The notes under the pieces: model-generated
Databases searched by the model: none
The model's input: only the letters and a program-made list of their open reading frames with translations
Told to the model about the DNA's origin: nothing
In this document: positions 1 through 11,424 of the stretch, one piece after another
Layout: the number at the start of each line of letters is the position of its first letter
Position numbering within the stretch: the first letter of the stretch is position 1
Origin: Glycine soja
Taxonomy: Eukaryota > Streptophyta > Magnoliopsida > Fabales > Fabaceae
Assembly (NCBI RefSeq): GCF_004193775.1
Contig: NC_041003.1
Coordinates: forward strand, 26,103,735 to 26,167,734
Length of the DNA: 64,000 nucleotides
Reading direction: 5' to 3'
Program-made: the position numbers and the translations under genes

Positions 1-658
1 GCCCGATGACAAGCAGAGACCAAGTTTGGTCATTCTGCACCCTTGTATCATCCAGAGGCGGCGGGCCCGATGATACGCGGAAATACCCAAGTGGTTATCC
101 GTATAAACATTCTTTTGCTATCTGTAAGACAGAACGCTTGATAGCATGCAGGGGCTGACACAGTCTTCTGCACCTTTTGTTCCTCCGGGAACAACAAAGT
201 CATTTACATGCGGAAATTTCATGGTCGCCCGCGACTCTCGTCAACCGAGAGGAGCGAAATTAGTGTCATACACTGATTTTCGGGGACCTTTGCTTGATGA
301 CATGCGACCATTCTTTGGTCCTTGTGAGATGCTTGGCATCCATCATTAGGCAATTTGTGAAATCCTAGGAACGACAAGTCACGGTCACCCGCGACTCTCG
401 TCAACCGAGAGGAACGAAATTAGTGTCATACACTGATTTTTGGGACCTTTGCTTGATGACAAGCGACCATTCTTTGGTCCTTGTGAGGTGCTTGGCACCC
501 ATCATTAGGCAATTTGTGAAATTTTGGGAACAACGAGTCATTTGCATGTGGAGATTTTATGGTCACCTGCGACTCTCGTCAAATCGAGAGGAACGAAATT
601 AGTGTCTTATCTTTACTTTCCTTTTATCTCCAATAAAAGACAAGTAAAGAGGGGCAAC
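1..658 (+). mobile_element. 3' internal end of a forward Ogre-like Ty3 element, with repeats
   Basis: Non-coding. A block containing the phrases gaccattctttggtcc and catcattaggcaatttgtga recurs, with the phrase tgtcatacactgatttt starting near 264 and 424. The same text forms the first ~120 bp of the adjoining LTR at 659, so this region reiterates the start of its own LTR. A purine-rich stretch just before 659 fits a polypurine tract, which makes this the 3' internal end of an element whose body lies left of the window. No protein family is visible here. Confidence 0.65.
641..658 (+). other. Candidate polypurine tract before the Ogre 3' LTR
   Basis: The purine-rich sequence agtaaagaggggcaac lies directly against the TGTCATACCC start of the LTR at 659. 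A polypurine tract is expected here for plus-strand priming. Its position identifies 659-2306 as a 3' LTR, not a 5' LTR. A 5' LTR would be followed by the tRNA-primed site seen beside the copy at 11425, and nothing like that follows 2306. Confidence 0.55.
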
Positions 659-2306
659 TGTCATACCCTAATTTCGTCCGGGGACCTTTGCTCGATGACG
701 TGCGACCATTCTTTGGTCCTCGTGAGGTGCTTGGCACCCATCATTAGGCAATTTGTGAAATTCCAGGACATGCCGAAAAACCAAAAAAATATTGATGCAC
801 AATCCGTAAGTTTCCGTGACACACCGGAAATCAAATGGAAGCATCGTTGCATAATTAAGTGAGGTTCCGTAACATTCCGTAAGTCAAAAAGGGGATGATT
901 ATGTAATCCGCAAGGTTCCGTAACGTTACGGAAAGAAAACAAGTATCGTTACGAAATTCGTAAGTTTCCGTAACTTTACGAAAAAAGAATCACCAAAAAA
1001 CAGCAGAGGGGGTGTACTTAGTAAAAATGGGGGTGCAAATAGCACCCAGGCCCACTTGGGCCCTCTGGAATATTCCTCCAGAAGGCGGTTGCTTCTGGAG
1101 GAAGCAACCCTGCTCGCCTGGGCGAGCTGGGCGGCAACCACCTCCCCTATTTTGCTATAAATAGGGGAGGAATGGAAGAAGGAAGGGGTTCAGCCCTGAG
1201 GCACTTTTCTCTCTTTCGAATTTGCTTGGAAAAATTGTTTCCGTGAAGAAAATCTAAGCCGAGGCGCTTCCGAAACGTTTCCGTAACGTTTTCCGTGAGG
1301 AATTTCGCAAAGATTTCAACCGTTCTTCGACGTTCTTCATTCGTTCTTCATCGTTCTTCGATCTTCAACGGGTAAGTACCTCGGACCAAGCTTTTCGATT
1401 CATTCTATGCACCCATGGTGGTCCACATTGCGTTTCGTGCATTTTTACTCTCGTTTTGTTTACTTTTTATACCCCCTCTTGTCGTGCTTAAGCCGTTTTA
1501 CTTAAGTCATTTCTCGCTTAACTTAAAAATAAAATAAATTTCCACCGAACGTTTGAATTATATTATCCGTTAACTTCGGTTAAAATCAATTCCGACCGTT
1601 CGGTCGTGCCGTAACCACGTTGGAAATCAAAAAGAGGTAAAAAATAATATAATAATCAAAAAATATCTTTTTAGTAAAATAAAGCGGAAAATCAATCGGA
1701 CGTTTTCTCTTTGGGATTTCTCATTCTTAATCGAATTGATTAATAACTAAGGTGAAACTAAGGCTAAAATCAACTCGCCTAGTCAAGCTCGTCCACAAAA
1801 ATAGGCTTTTGAAGTTTGTCATTTCAATTTCTCACTAAGTAAAATGGATCATTTTTAAGGTCCAACGCCTTAAAATGATCACCACTTAAGTAAAAAAGGG
1901 CATCACTTGATAAAAAAGAACTACGTAGGTCTGATTTTCTCATCCCAAATTGAGGAATACGTAGGAGCAAAGGGAAACACCCTTGTCGACCACAAAAAAG
2001 AAAAATATAAAAAAGGGTATAAAGGATATAAGAACATAAAAGGGAACATAAAAATCAAAGTCATGTTTGCACATTCGATTAAAGGCTGCCGTCCCTTGAG
2101 ACGGGCGTGTGGGGTGCTAATACCTTCCCCGTGCGTAAATACAACTCCCGAACCTTTCACTAAAAAGTTCGTAGATCGCGTCTTTTCCGGTTTTTCCGAC
2201 GTTTTCCTCAAATAAACGTTGGTGGCGACTCCGCGCGTATTCCTTTCGTGGAACACGCATCCCGCGAGTCACGCGTCGCCCTCCCGCCGAAGGGTAGGTT
2301 GCGACA
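659..2306 (+). mobile_element. Ogre-type LTR, forward (3' LTR)
   Basis: 1,648 bp running from TGTCATACCC to GGTTGCGACA, so it has TG...CA ends. Two further copies lie on the opposite strand at 11425-13371 and 29144-30794. The start is rich in repeats of TTCCGTAA and its complement. A TATA-like TATAAATAG sits near 1156, preceded by the palindrome GCTCGCCTGGGCGAGC near 1112; this is a plausible LTR promoter. Flanking 5-mers (gcaac and ggagg) do not match, as expected when only one LTR of an element is in view. Confidence 0.8.
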
Positions 2307-3750
2307 GGAGGCAAGGGCGTGCAGCCCTCTGATGGTGAGGACGTGTAGTCCTCTCAAGGCGAGGACGTGTAGTCCTTTGACGGTGAGGGTAACTAGTACC
2401 CAAGGTGAGGGCGTGTAGCCCTCTTAAGGCGAGGACATGTAGTCCTCTGGAGGTGAGGGCGTGCAGCCCTCTGATGGTGAGGACGTGTAGTCCTCTCAAG
2501 GCGAGGACGTGTAGTCCTCTCAACGGTGAGGGTAACTAGTACCCAAGGTGAGGGCGTGTAGCCCTCTCAAGGCGAGGACATGTAGTCCTCTGGAGGTGAG
2601 GGCGTTCAGCCCTCTGATGGTGAGGACGTGTAGTCCTCTCAAGGCGAGGACGTGTAGTCCTCTCAACGGTGAGGGTAACTAGTACCCAAGGTGAGGGCGT
2701 GTAGCCCTCTCAAGGCGAGGACGTGTAGTCCTCTCAACGATGAGGGTAACTAGTACCCAAGGTGAGGGCGTGTAGCCCTCTCAAGGCGAGGACATGTAGT
2801 CCTCTGGAGGTGAGGGCGTTTAGCCCTCTGATGGTGAGGACGTGTAGTCCTCTCAAGGCGAGGACGTGTAGTCCTCTCAATGGTGAGGGTAACTAGTACC
2901 CAAGGTAAGGGCGTGTAACCCTCTCAAGGCGAGGACATGTAGTCCTCTGAAGGTGAGGGCGTGCAGCCCTCTGTTGGCGAGGACGTGCAATCCTCTAAAG
3001 GTGAGGGCATGCCCCCCTTTGAAAATGGGGAACATGTAGTCCTCTGATGGCGAGGACGTGTAGTCCTCTGAAGGTGAGGGCGTGTAGCCCTACAAAGGTG
3101 AAGGCACATGACCCTTTGACGGCGAGGACGTGTAGTCCTCTGAAGTTGAAGGTACATGACCCTTTGAAGGCGAGGACGTGTAGTCCTCTGAAGGTGAAGG
3201 TAACTAGTACCCAAGGTGAGGGCGTGTAGCCCTCTCAAGGCGAGGACTTATAGTCCTCTGGAGGTGAGGGCGTGCAGCCCTCTGGTGGTGAGGACGTGTA
3301 GTCCTCTCAAGGCGAGGACGTGTAGTCCTCTGACGGTGAGGGTAACTAGTACCCAAGGTGAGGGCGTGTAACCCTCTCATTGCGAGGACATGTAGTCCTC
3401 TGGAGGTAAGGGCGTGCAGCCCTCTGATGGTGAGGACGTGTAGTCCTCTCAAGGCGAGGACGTGTAGTCCTCTGACGGTGAGGGTAACTAGTACCCAAGG
3501 TGAGGGCGTGTAGCCCTCTCAAGGCGAGGACATGTAGTCCTCTGGAGGTGAGGGCGTGCAGCCCTCTGATGGTGAGGACGTGTAGTCCTCTCAAGGCGAG
3601 GACGTGTAGTCCTCTCAACGGTGAGGGTAACTAGTACCCAAGGTGAGGGCGTGTAGCCCTCTCAAGGCGAGGACATGTAGTCCTCTGGAGGTGAGGGCGT
3701 TCAGCCCTCTGATGGTGAGGACATGTAGTCCTCTCAAGGTGATAGGTACA
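2307..3750. repeat. 24-bp hairpin minisatellite in a ~145-bp higher-order array
   Basis: About sixty 24-bp subunits. Each has a short inverted repeat around a 5-nt loop: GAGGAC-GTGTA-GTCCTC, GAGGGC-GTGTA-GCCCTC, or GGGTA-ACTAG-TACCC. Six subunits form a higher-order unit of ~145 bp that recurs across the array. Because 24 is a multiple of three, long frames stay open on both strands; the minus frame repeats an RGLHVLAL-like octapeptide. I regard these frames as by-products and do not call a gene. The array starts exactly at the end of the Ogre LTR. Confidence 0.9.
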
Positions 3751-4585
3751 AGTACCCAAGGGTCCACCCTTATGAGAAAGCAAGAGATCGACTCATCGAG
3801 AGGGCTGGTCATCCCAAATCCACAAGATTTGGACATTAGATGTAGGAAATCTATGCAGTTAACATGATTTTTAGGGATGCAGATGCATGCAACCTTTGTC
3901 GTGAAATTTGGTAAATGCGGACTTCATATGAAACAATGCAATGTAATGGAAAGTTGTACAATGTTCATGACATTCTTTCCCTATTTTGTGATTTTGATTT
4001 TGATTTAATTTTTTTGGAAAACACAGATTGACTGTCCTTTTGAAAGAGGTGATAATTCATGCAACCTCATCCTATCTTTTTTTGCAAATCTCTCCGGGAA
4101 CTCCTTCAGAGTGTGTGTTCTGTTTGATTTAGTCACTTGACCATTTTGGAGTGACGGCAATGGAGTCGTTTGATGTTTGATCAATCCATTGAAATGCTAG
4201 GGTTTGTCCCCTTTTTTTTTTAAAAACATCGATGGGTGAGAACTTTTGATCGGCCCCTATGTTCACTTGAGGCTCGTGCACGGTGCCCCTCATTGCCCCA
4301 GTGTAAGGCTTTGAGGTATCAATCGTTGCCTTTCGTCATGACCTTGTAGGAGGGAACCTATTGGGTGAGAACTTCTAATCTGCCCCTAGGTTCGCTTGAA
4401 GTTTTTGCATGGTGCCTTTCGTTGCCCCAGTGTAGGGCTTAGAGGTACCAATTGTTGTCTTGTTTTCACGACCTCGTAGTGAGGAAGAATGAAAGAAGCA
4501 GTTGATTCTTGCAAAAAAGAATTTTCCAAGGACGAGAAATAATTGAAGGATCTTTCAGTTGATGGATTAAGTCAAATGACTCCTA
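3751..4585. other. Non-coding retroelement-derived sequence with a ~130-bp duplication
   Basis: No coding sequence is recognised. A block beginning tgggtgagaacttttgatc, with the phrase ttgccccagtgta, occurs twice (about 4231-4345 and 4360-4475). Its style resembles the non-coding parts of soybean Ogre elements, but orientation and exact origin are uncertain. The unit continues past the inserted solo LTR (4586-5302) to about 5620. Confidence 0.4.
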
Positions 4586-5302
4586 TGTAGAAGCAAGATG
4601 TTTTGATGTCTTGATGATGCTAAAGGATCAAGTGCTTCTAAGTCTTATCCAAGAAAATCAAGATATGTGATCAAGTTTGATCTCTTTAGAATCTTTAGGA
4701 AGAAGTTTCCAAATTGAAACAAACAAAGGTTTGACCAAAGAATTCTATCATTTCAATTTGAGATTTGCTCTCTGGTAATCGATTACCAGTAGTTAAAAAT
4801 GTTTTTATTCAAATTTTTAAAACCTGTAATCGATTACGTAAGTCTTGTAATTGATTACCAGAGGGGATTTTCAGAAAATAATTTCCAAGAGACATATCTA
4901 TTCAAATGTTTTATGAACGGCCATTCAAATGTTTTAAAGAGAGTTTTCATTGCCCAAACAGTTTTATCCTCTCGAAAGATCAAGAGTTTTTCTGAACTGA
5001 AATGTCTTATCCTCTCAAAAAGATTCCTTGGTCAACCACTTGCATATTCAATAATGAATTTTGATTGGTCTTCATTGTACAATCTATCCCTTTTAAGAGA
5101 GATTTCTTCTTCTTATTTCTGAAAAGGGATTAAGAGACCATGGGTCTCTTGTAGTAGAGGATTCTTGAACACAAGGGAAGGGTTGTCCTTATGTGCATTG
5201 TTAATCCGAAAAGAGAGAGTGAAAGTTTAATTGGGGAATAATATTCGTATCTTAATTCAATCCCCTCTTCTTCTCAAGGTAACTGAGGCCATTTGTCCAA
5301 CA
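4586..5302 (+). mobile_element. Copia-type solo LTR with TCCTA duplication
   Basis: 717 bp from TGTAGAAGCAAG to GGCCATTTGTCCAACA, flanked by a perfect 5-bp duplication TCCTA (4581-4585 and 5303-5307). There is no internal region, so this is a solo LTR left by LTR-LTR recombination. It carries the palindrome TGGTAATCGATTACCA at 4773-4788 and a TAATCGATTA core at 4827. Its ends resemble, in opposite orientation, those of the LTRs at 17884-21739 and 48793-49883. Confidence 0.88.
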
Positions 5303-5624
5303 TCCTATTCTTGATAACTCACTTCTCTCTAAAAAGACAAAATGAGGTCACATGAACGTCTATATTTTTACTTGAAAACACAGTCAATCAAATGCCTTTT
5401 TATTTTTTATTTTGAAACTTATTTGTTTTGAACTTTGCTCGTTGTTTTACGGCACCCCCACCAACGTGCAAGATGAGTAATCTCTGATTGAACGGTCTTG
5501 GAAGTCAACACTCAGGAGTGCAGGTTGCTTGAGCAAACAGACCAATGGCTTACACTCACATTCCGGTGGAAGTTGAATAAGCAAAGATGTGTTCGTGAGA
5601 GGATGTCCATTTTATCTATATCAT
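5303..5624. other. Non-coding stretch between solo LTR and Ogre gag relic
   Basis: Resumes the sequence interrupted by the solo LTR. I see no recognisable gene. The protease, reverse transcriptase and integrase expected downstream of the minus-strand gag relic are absent, so the deletion breakpoint of that element probably lies here. Confidence 0.35.
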
Positions 5625-7561
5625 TTAACATTGTAACTGTGGTTTATGGCATAAACTTGAAAATCCTGATGAGTCATAACAACAGCTTCCAGAATTGCCC
5701 CATGTATGGTGTTGCTTGTTAATGTTAGGATTCAACAAGCGATTCTCCTCAAATTTCAGCCAGCCCGTATCAATTAGACCTTGCACCTTACGCTTCAGAG
5801 CCCTACAATGCTCAATGGAACGCCCCGGGGCTTCTCCGTGACAAGCACACGTTGCGTTCGAGTCGTATTCTCGGAGAAATGGAGGTTGATGAACCTTGGC
5901 TAGGGTTATGGCTACCATTGAATTATCAAGTAGATATGGGATCAAGTTTAGCATATGACAACGGAATTTGGGGTGAACCCTACAGGCTTTTTGCTGCAAA
6001 ATTCCTTTTTGTTGGTGTGTTTTTTTTTTTGGTTTATGCTAAAGGTGGTCTTCGTCATTGGAAGTGCGGTAGACAGACTTTGTGGTTGATTTAGGGATGG
6101 CCTTTGTGGATAACTGGGTGGTGGGTAAGGAGGAGGTTTGTTATTGACTGAGTAATGACATTGTTGGGTTTGGTGGGAAACTTGGCCGTATAGGAATGGC
6201 AGTCACAGCATGGGTTTCTCCCTCTTTCTCACCCTCTTCATTTGCCCCAGTTTTCTCAGTCGTCCTAGTAGGATGATCAAATTTTCCTCTTTTCGGACCC
6301 ACATCGATCCTTTCACTGGCGAAGACCAAATCCGCAAAGCTTTGAGGGTTCATAGCCCACCATCTTTTCATAGTAGAGTATCGATAATGTGTCTACCATC
6401 ACGATCATCGTCTCCCTTTCCATCATTGGGGGTACCACCTGGGCCGCCAGATCCCTCCACCTTTTGGGCGTGTTCTTTGAAAGATCCGTCCCCCTTTTTG
6501 CAAATGTTCTGTAGTTGCATCCTATCCGGAACCATATCAAAATTGTACTGATACTGCCTAACAAAGGCAACCATTAGGTCCTTCCAAGAATGGACTCGGG
6601 AAGATTCCAAGTTAGTGTACCAGGTAACAGCTACCCCAGTAAGACTTTCTTGGAAGGAATGTATTAGCAATTCCTCATCTTTTGCGTATTCCCCCATCTT
6701 CTGACAATACATCTTTAGATGGTTCTTGGGACAAGTAGTCCCCTTGTACTTGTCAAGGTCCAGCACCTTGAACTTGGGAGGGGTGATGATATTGGGTTCT
6801 AGGAACAACTCTTTTAGGTTAGCAAAGGCATAATCTTCACCTCCTTCAATGGCCCTGAGCCTTTCCTCTAGATGATCCAACTTTCCCATTTCTGCCATAG
6901 CATGAGGGTTTTTACTTGTCGTGGAATGCAAGAGGTGTAGTTGTGGGTGATACTGAGGGCCTTCCAAAGGGTTTTGTAGGGGTATACCACCAACTGCTTG
7001 CCCTTCCGTGGCATATCCGAGGCAAGGCTCGAAGTCGGCTAGATTGTGGTGGGGAATTTCATGTGTCCCCCCCACGGTTTAAGAGACATGTGCATGATCA
7101 GTTTGGGGTTGTTGGCTCTCAATGGGTATAGGAGTGGAGTTATTGACATTCTTATTGGGAGTGTACGCCACTTTGGGTGGCGTATAGTTGAGAGGCAAGC
7201 CATATGGCGGGAAGGCGTGCTCGTTTTGAATTTGTACATTATGGGGGCTGCCCGTACTTCCCAAATCTTTGCCTACCATATATGAGGTTGGATGATTCAT
7301 TTGGTTGATGCCGGATGGGGACATCAGGTTCACCTTAGCAACAACGCTGGTAGCGGCAATTGCAACCGCATTGGCTTCCATTATCTTCTTCACGCTCATC
7401 ATGGCCTCCATCATTGTGGCCATTTTCTCTTTAATGGCCTCCATGTCGGCCTTCATCTTCTCTTGTATCTCCTCTACTTCACCCATTACTCTAGCTCTAG
7501 CACAAGTTCGGTGAGGACGCCGTAAAGCATGTTTTTTTTTTATAACAATGATTAAGTTCAT
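5625..7561 (-). pseudogene. Ogre-type Ty3 gag relic
   Basis: The minus-strand reading is broken by several frameshifts. It starts with a Met- and Lys-rich coiled-coil-like segment (7561 to about 7300). It continues through a retrotransposon gag core around 6850-6400 with phrases such as PPKFKVLDLDKYKGTTCPK and HSFQESLTGVAVTWY. It ends in the Cys/His segment with NATCACHGEAPGRSIEHC near 5850, typical of the Ogre gag-protease boundary. No aspartic protease, RT or integrase follows, so pol is lost. It lies downstream of ORF1 and the 5' LTR on the same strand, the normal Ogre order. A structural protein of virus-like particles; this copy cannot be functional. Confidence 0.8.
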
Positions 7562-8664
7562 TTTATTTTATTTTATTTTATTTTTCAAGGAAAGAATGCA
7601 ATGAGCAATGCAACCAATGAAAAGCATGGATGTATGCGAATGATGTACAGTTGAAGATTGCGAATTTTTACGCAGGATATGGGGTTGAATCAATTTAGAT
7701 TTTTAACATGGTCCATGACATCTTTGTCAAGGTGAAACTGGAAGTAACAAGGACATCAACAATCCTAAATATGTTTGGCAGTAGACGAAGCAGTGATGTG
7801 ACTCGATTCATCTTTTGCCCCAATTTTGCAAGACGGTTACTTCCATATTTTGACTTGATGAACCTTTTTATAAAAGCATGAGCTTGGTTCAACCCTATAA
7901 TCCAAGGAATGGCAATTCTGATCGCCAATACTTCAACAACATCTCATAGGGATGAATGACTCGGGCATACTTTAAGCTATGCATGGAAAATGTAATTATG
8001 AAATTGAGATGCCCGAAGAAACACCATTTCCTAGTTAACCATGCATTAGGTACCATGTTCAATTATTTTGTTTTGTTGTTGTGTGTTTTTTTTATTTTTA
8101 GAAATGGGTTTATGATCCCAACATGGTTGGCTCATGGTGCCTAACACATGCAACTAAGAATGTAGTGTGAAGTTTCACGCTTCCCCTTTTTTGTTTTTGT
8201 AGAGGAAAACACAAGGATGAGCAAACATGAAAACAAATGGTATGCAATTTTGCAGATCAAAAAGTTTGTTGAACGCATATGCATGATGATGCCATGACTC
8301 ATGCAAAATGTGAGGCTGGAATATGATAACGGACAAATGCAGGAACGATATGTTCATTATGATGTTATGAAGAGATGCTTATGCGATGCATGATATGAAT
8401 GCATTTTACGGACACGAGAGCCCGGAAAATTATCTCTTCTTACTTGCGCATTTGGGGGCGCAGTGCCCCATGTGTACAATTAAGAAGGTGATATGGACCT
8501 TCCGGCTTCCCGTGACAAAGGACGAGACCAACATACAATGCATGCTAGAGATAAAATGTGGGAGTGACTTGATTCGCACTGATTTTTGGAGTAAAAACGT
8601 GGGATAAACTCATTTTTTTCAAAAAGTTATAACTAGTCAAGATCTGAGCGACAATACAAACTTT
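7562..8664 (-). other. Non-coding spacer between Ogre ORF1 and gag
   Basis: No coding sequence is visible. It sits between ORF1 and gag of the reverse Ogre-like element. Ogre elements are known to carry a spacer, often spliced, in this place. It contains A/T-rich runs, such as a tttta-repeat near 7561-7583. Confidence 0.4.
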
Positions 8665-10416
8665 CTAGCGGTTTCTAATCATATGGTCCATTAAGTCTAT
8701 CATATGCTGACAATAGCTAAGAAGTCCGTGGATCTCCTCGGGGGCGGAGTAGGTGTCCGCCACTGCTTTGGCCTTGGCTAGCAATGGGGGAAGTTCTTGA
8801 CTCCTGTTCAAAGTAAGAGCAAATCGGTCCGTCCACATTGTTGCCTCTTGGTGCAATGAATCAATTACCCTTTCCCTTGCTTCCCTTTCTGCTAATATCT
8901 TGGCGTACTCATCCTCTAGCCTTTGCTCGTGAGTCGCCGCTAGATTTAGCTTCTCTTTGCACTTATCGATGATGGCCCACATATTCCCTTCAGTCTCGCT
9001 TAACTGTTGGGACAAATTTCTTTTCGACCTAAGGTAAGCCTTTAGCTCGTCCTTCAAGATCATGCCTTTGACCCGTGATGATTCCTTTCACCTCTTCGGA
9101 GCTTGAGCTTACTATTGCTGCCCTATAAAGCCCCTCAAAACTTTGCTGGCACGTGTTCTTCCTTTCGGGCCTTCTTGGTTTCTCGTTCCAAGGCTTCAGC
9201 GGTGGCCATATTGACGTCCCTTAGTTCATCATACTCTTTTCAGACTTTGATGGCTATGGACTTGAACTTCTCTTCGACTACTCGGGCTCTTTCAAGCTCT
9301 GCCTTTAGGGCTTGTACCTCATCACTTTCTTCCGAAGCTTTAACCTCATCGTCCCTCACAGTCTTTAGATTTGGGAGCCAATCCAATCCTTGTGTTTGGA
9401 CTCTCAGCCACTTATGATAGCCGCCGATGATCCCATTACTGCTTCCCCTAAGCTCTCTGTCCTTTCTTCACGCCGCATCCCATGCCTTGCGAACTCCTTG
9501 GAGTACCCTCGTGTTGTGGTCACTAAAACCCCGTGCGATGAAAGGCGTGATGCTTTCGTCTAATGGCGCTCCTCTCATAGGGTAGCCAAGCTGTCTTATG
9601 GCGAGAACAGGATTATAATTAATACAACCCCTTGTTCCCATCAAGGGAACATTTGGACATCCTTCGCATGAAGATAGAATCTTGATTCTTCCTTCCTTCT
9701 AGAGAGGGAACCAATTAACAGACGCCCCCCCTATGCTAGCCAAGAGTTGGTCCCAATTCGCCTTTCCTTTTTCGACGCACGAGCGGTAACCTTGTAGCGG
9801 ATAGACGGGCCTACCTTCTTGGAGAAAAAGGTGTGAAACCAGCCCCACATAGAGAGCTGGAGTACAGCAAACAATCCTTGCATTGCTTTCTTCACATCTT
9901 CAGTCGAAGGTGTCATATAGGTCGGCTAGCATAGCGACAACCAGACTTTTTTTTTTTTTTCTTTTTTTTATGATAGGCGAGAAAAACGTCGATCGCTGCC
10001 AGGTCCACCAACCCATCCACATTTGGAAAGAGGACTCCCTCGAAATCCAACAGTGTGAGAATATCTATGAATGGGGTCCACTCGCCTTTATCTGCCAAGA
10101 TTCTTGCTTTTACCTCCAAATATTTTCTCGGTATTCCGACCACCCCATTTTCGACTTGCCTTTGGCGGTCTAATTCCTACGCCGAGATTTGGACTTTTTT
10201 AGAAATTCTGGCCAATGAGGGGTAGAACCCTGAGAAGAGGTATGGTTTCCTTCCCCCTAGAGGACATCCTAGGATCTCTTCAAATTCTTCCACCATTGGT
10301 GATAGCTGGAAGTCCCCAAAGATGAAGCACCTCAACGGCTGATCATAATACTGGGCGAGGGAGGCAATTGGTTCCATGGAGACTTCTACACTAGCTAGGT
10401 CCCAAATGCTTACCAT
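8665..10416 (-). pseudogene. Ogre ORF1 protein relic
   Basis: Minus strand, several frameshifts. The amino-terminal segment (10416 to about 9920) includes SLAQYYDQPLRCFIFGDFQL, GCPLGGRKPYLF and a LFPNVDGLVDLAAIDVFLAY stretch. The middle part has RPIYPLQG-like and CINYNPVLAIRQLGYPMRG-like text. The carboxyl end (9063-8665) is a long helical region with LAEREARERVIDSLHQEA and APEEIHGLLSYCQHMIDLM, ending in a stop at 8665. This is the extra ORF that Ogre elements carry upstream of gag; its function is unknown. It lies between the primer-binding site (11404-11422) and gag on the same strand. A lysine-codon expansion near 9950 reflects a poly-T tract. Confidence 0.78.
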
Positions 10417-11403
10417 AGGCTTTGCGGAAGGCTTGCCGTTGAAGTTGACCCATTAATTGCCCCAACTTTCGTAAACTGGTGACCTCTAAGCTCTTGATTT
10501 TGACTTGATAAAACCTCTTTTTAAGCGAAGGCTTTTGACTTGATCCCATGTTTTACTAAAGTGAAATAAAATCTAGTGCGAATCAAAACTCCGACATCTA
10601 TCATGGGTGGAATGGATGAATGCATGAAGGAATGCATATGACACGGATGCAATTTATGAATACGGGAGCTCGGGAAATTGTCTCCTTCTTAGATACAACG
10701 TCTTGGGGTAGCAAAGTGCCCAACGTATGTATTTAAGAAGGTGACACGGACCCTCAGTTGGTTTGCCCAAGAGAGGGGATTAAGACGGAACCCACACATG
10801 ATGCACATGCGAAAGGTACAATACGGGGATGTACATAGTATGATAATATTCACTGAACATAAGCAAACGGGTATATGATACTTATGCATGGCAGTGTGAA
10901 AAATGGCACGCAGCGTGTTTGCTCCGTGCCCCCTATTTAAGGGACCTATAAGGGAGAGAACTAACTAGGCTTTTAGCAATAATCCCCAAGGTAGTCATAT
11001 CTCTCTTGATGGTTTCTAGAGGTATCATCCCCTTCGAAGAACATATTGCAGCAGTAGGGACTACTAGCAACAATAAGTTTTCAAAGAGAAAAGCTCTAGA
11101 TGAGGGTTCACTGTAATCAAGCAAGTCGGAGACCTAGCATGATCACAGATTCACCTCCACTCCTTATGTTCCCACGAACCCGGGTATAGGGCCCTTTTTC
11201 ACTCAGAGTGTGTGCAAATAGTGTTAGTGTTTGTGTGCATCAAATGAATAAATATTTTACCTCATGCATACATTCTAAAACACACTAAAAGCAACAAATA
11301 GTTTATATACACAAGAACATAAGACAAATAAAGGGAAACCAACAAAGGAGAAAGTCATGATAAAACATTGCACAAGATTAAATGGCCTAACTCTTTAAAA
11401 ATA
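10417..11403 (-). other. Ogre 5' untranslated region
   Basis: No coding sequence is recognised between the primer-binding site and ORF1 of the reverse Ogre-like element. Long 5' untranslated leaders are usual in this lineage. Confidence 0.45.
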
Positions 11404-11422
11404 GTCCCCAGTGGAGTCGCCA
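11404..11422 (-). other. Primer-binding site of reverse Ogre-like element
   Basis: Read on the minus strand, TGGCGACTCCACTGGGGAC follows the LTR end (...GCGACA) after a 2-nt gap. It starts with the TGG expected to pair with a tRNA CCA end. It resembles the tRNA-Arg-type site described for Ogre elements (from memory). It shows that 11425-13371 is a 5' LTR and that the element body extends leftward. Confidence 0.75.
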
Positions 11423-11424
11423 AC

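Noticed and set aside
2307..3750. Repeated array as a possible CRISPR locus
   Set aside because: Units are continuous 24-bp tandem repeats without unique spacers, in a plant genome; it is a minisatellite.
2269..3836. Several 60-104-residue minus- and plus-strand open frames with RGLHVLAL-type repeats as genes
   Set aside because: They follow from a repeat period divisible by three; they lack a consistent start, and both strands are open at once.
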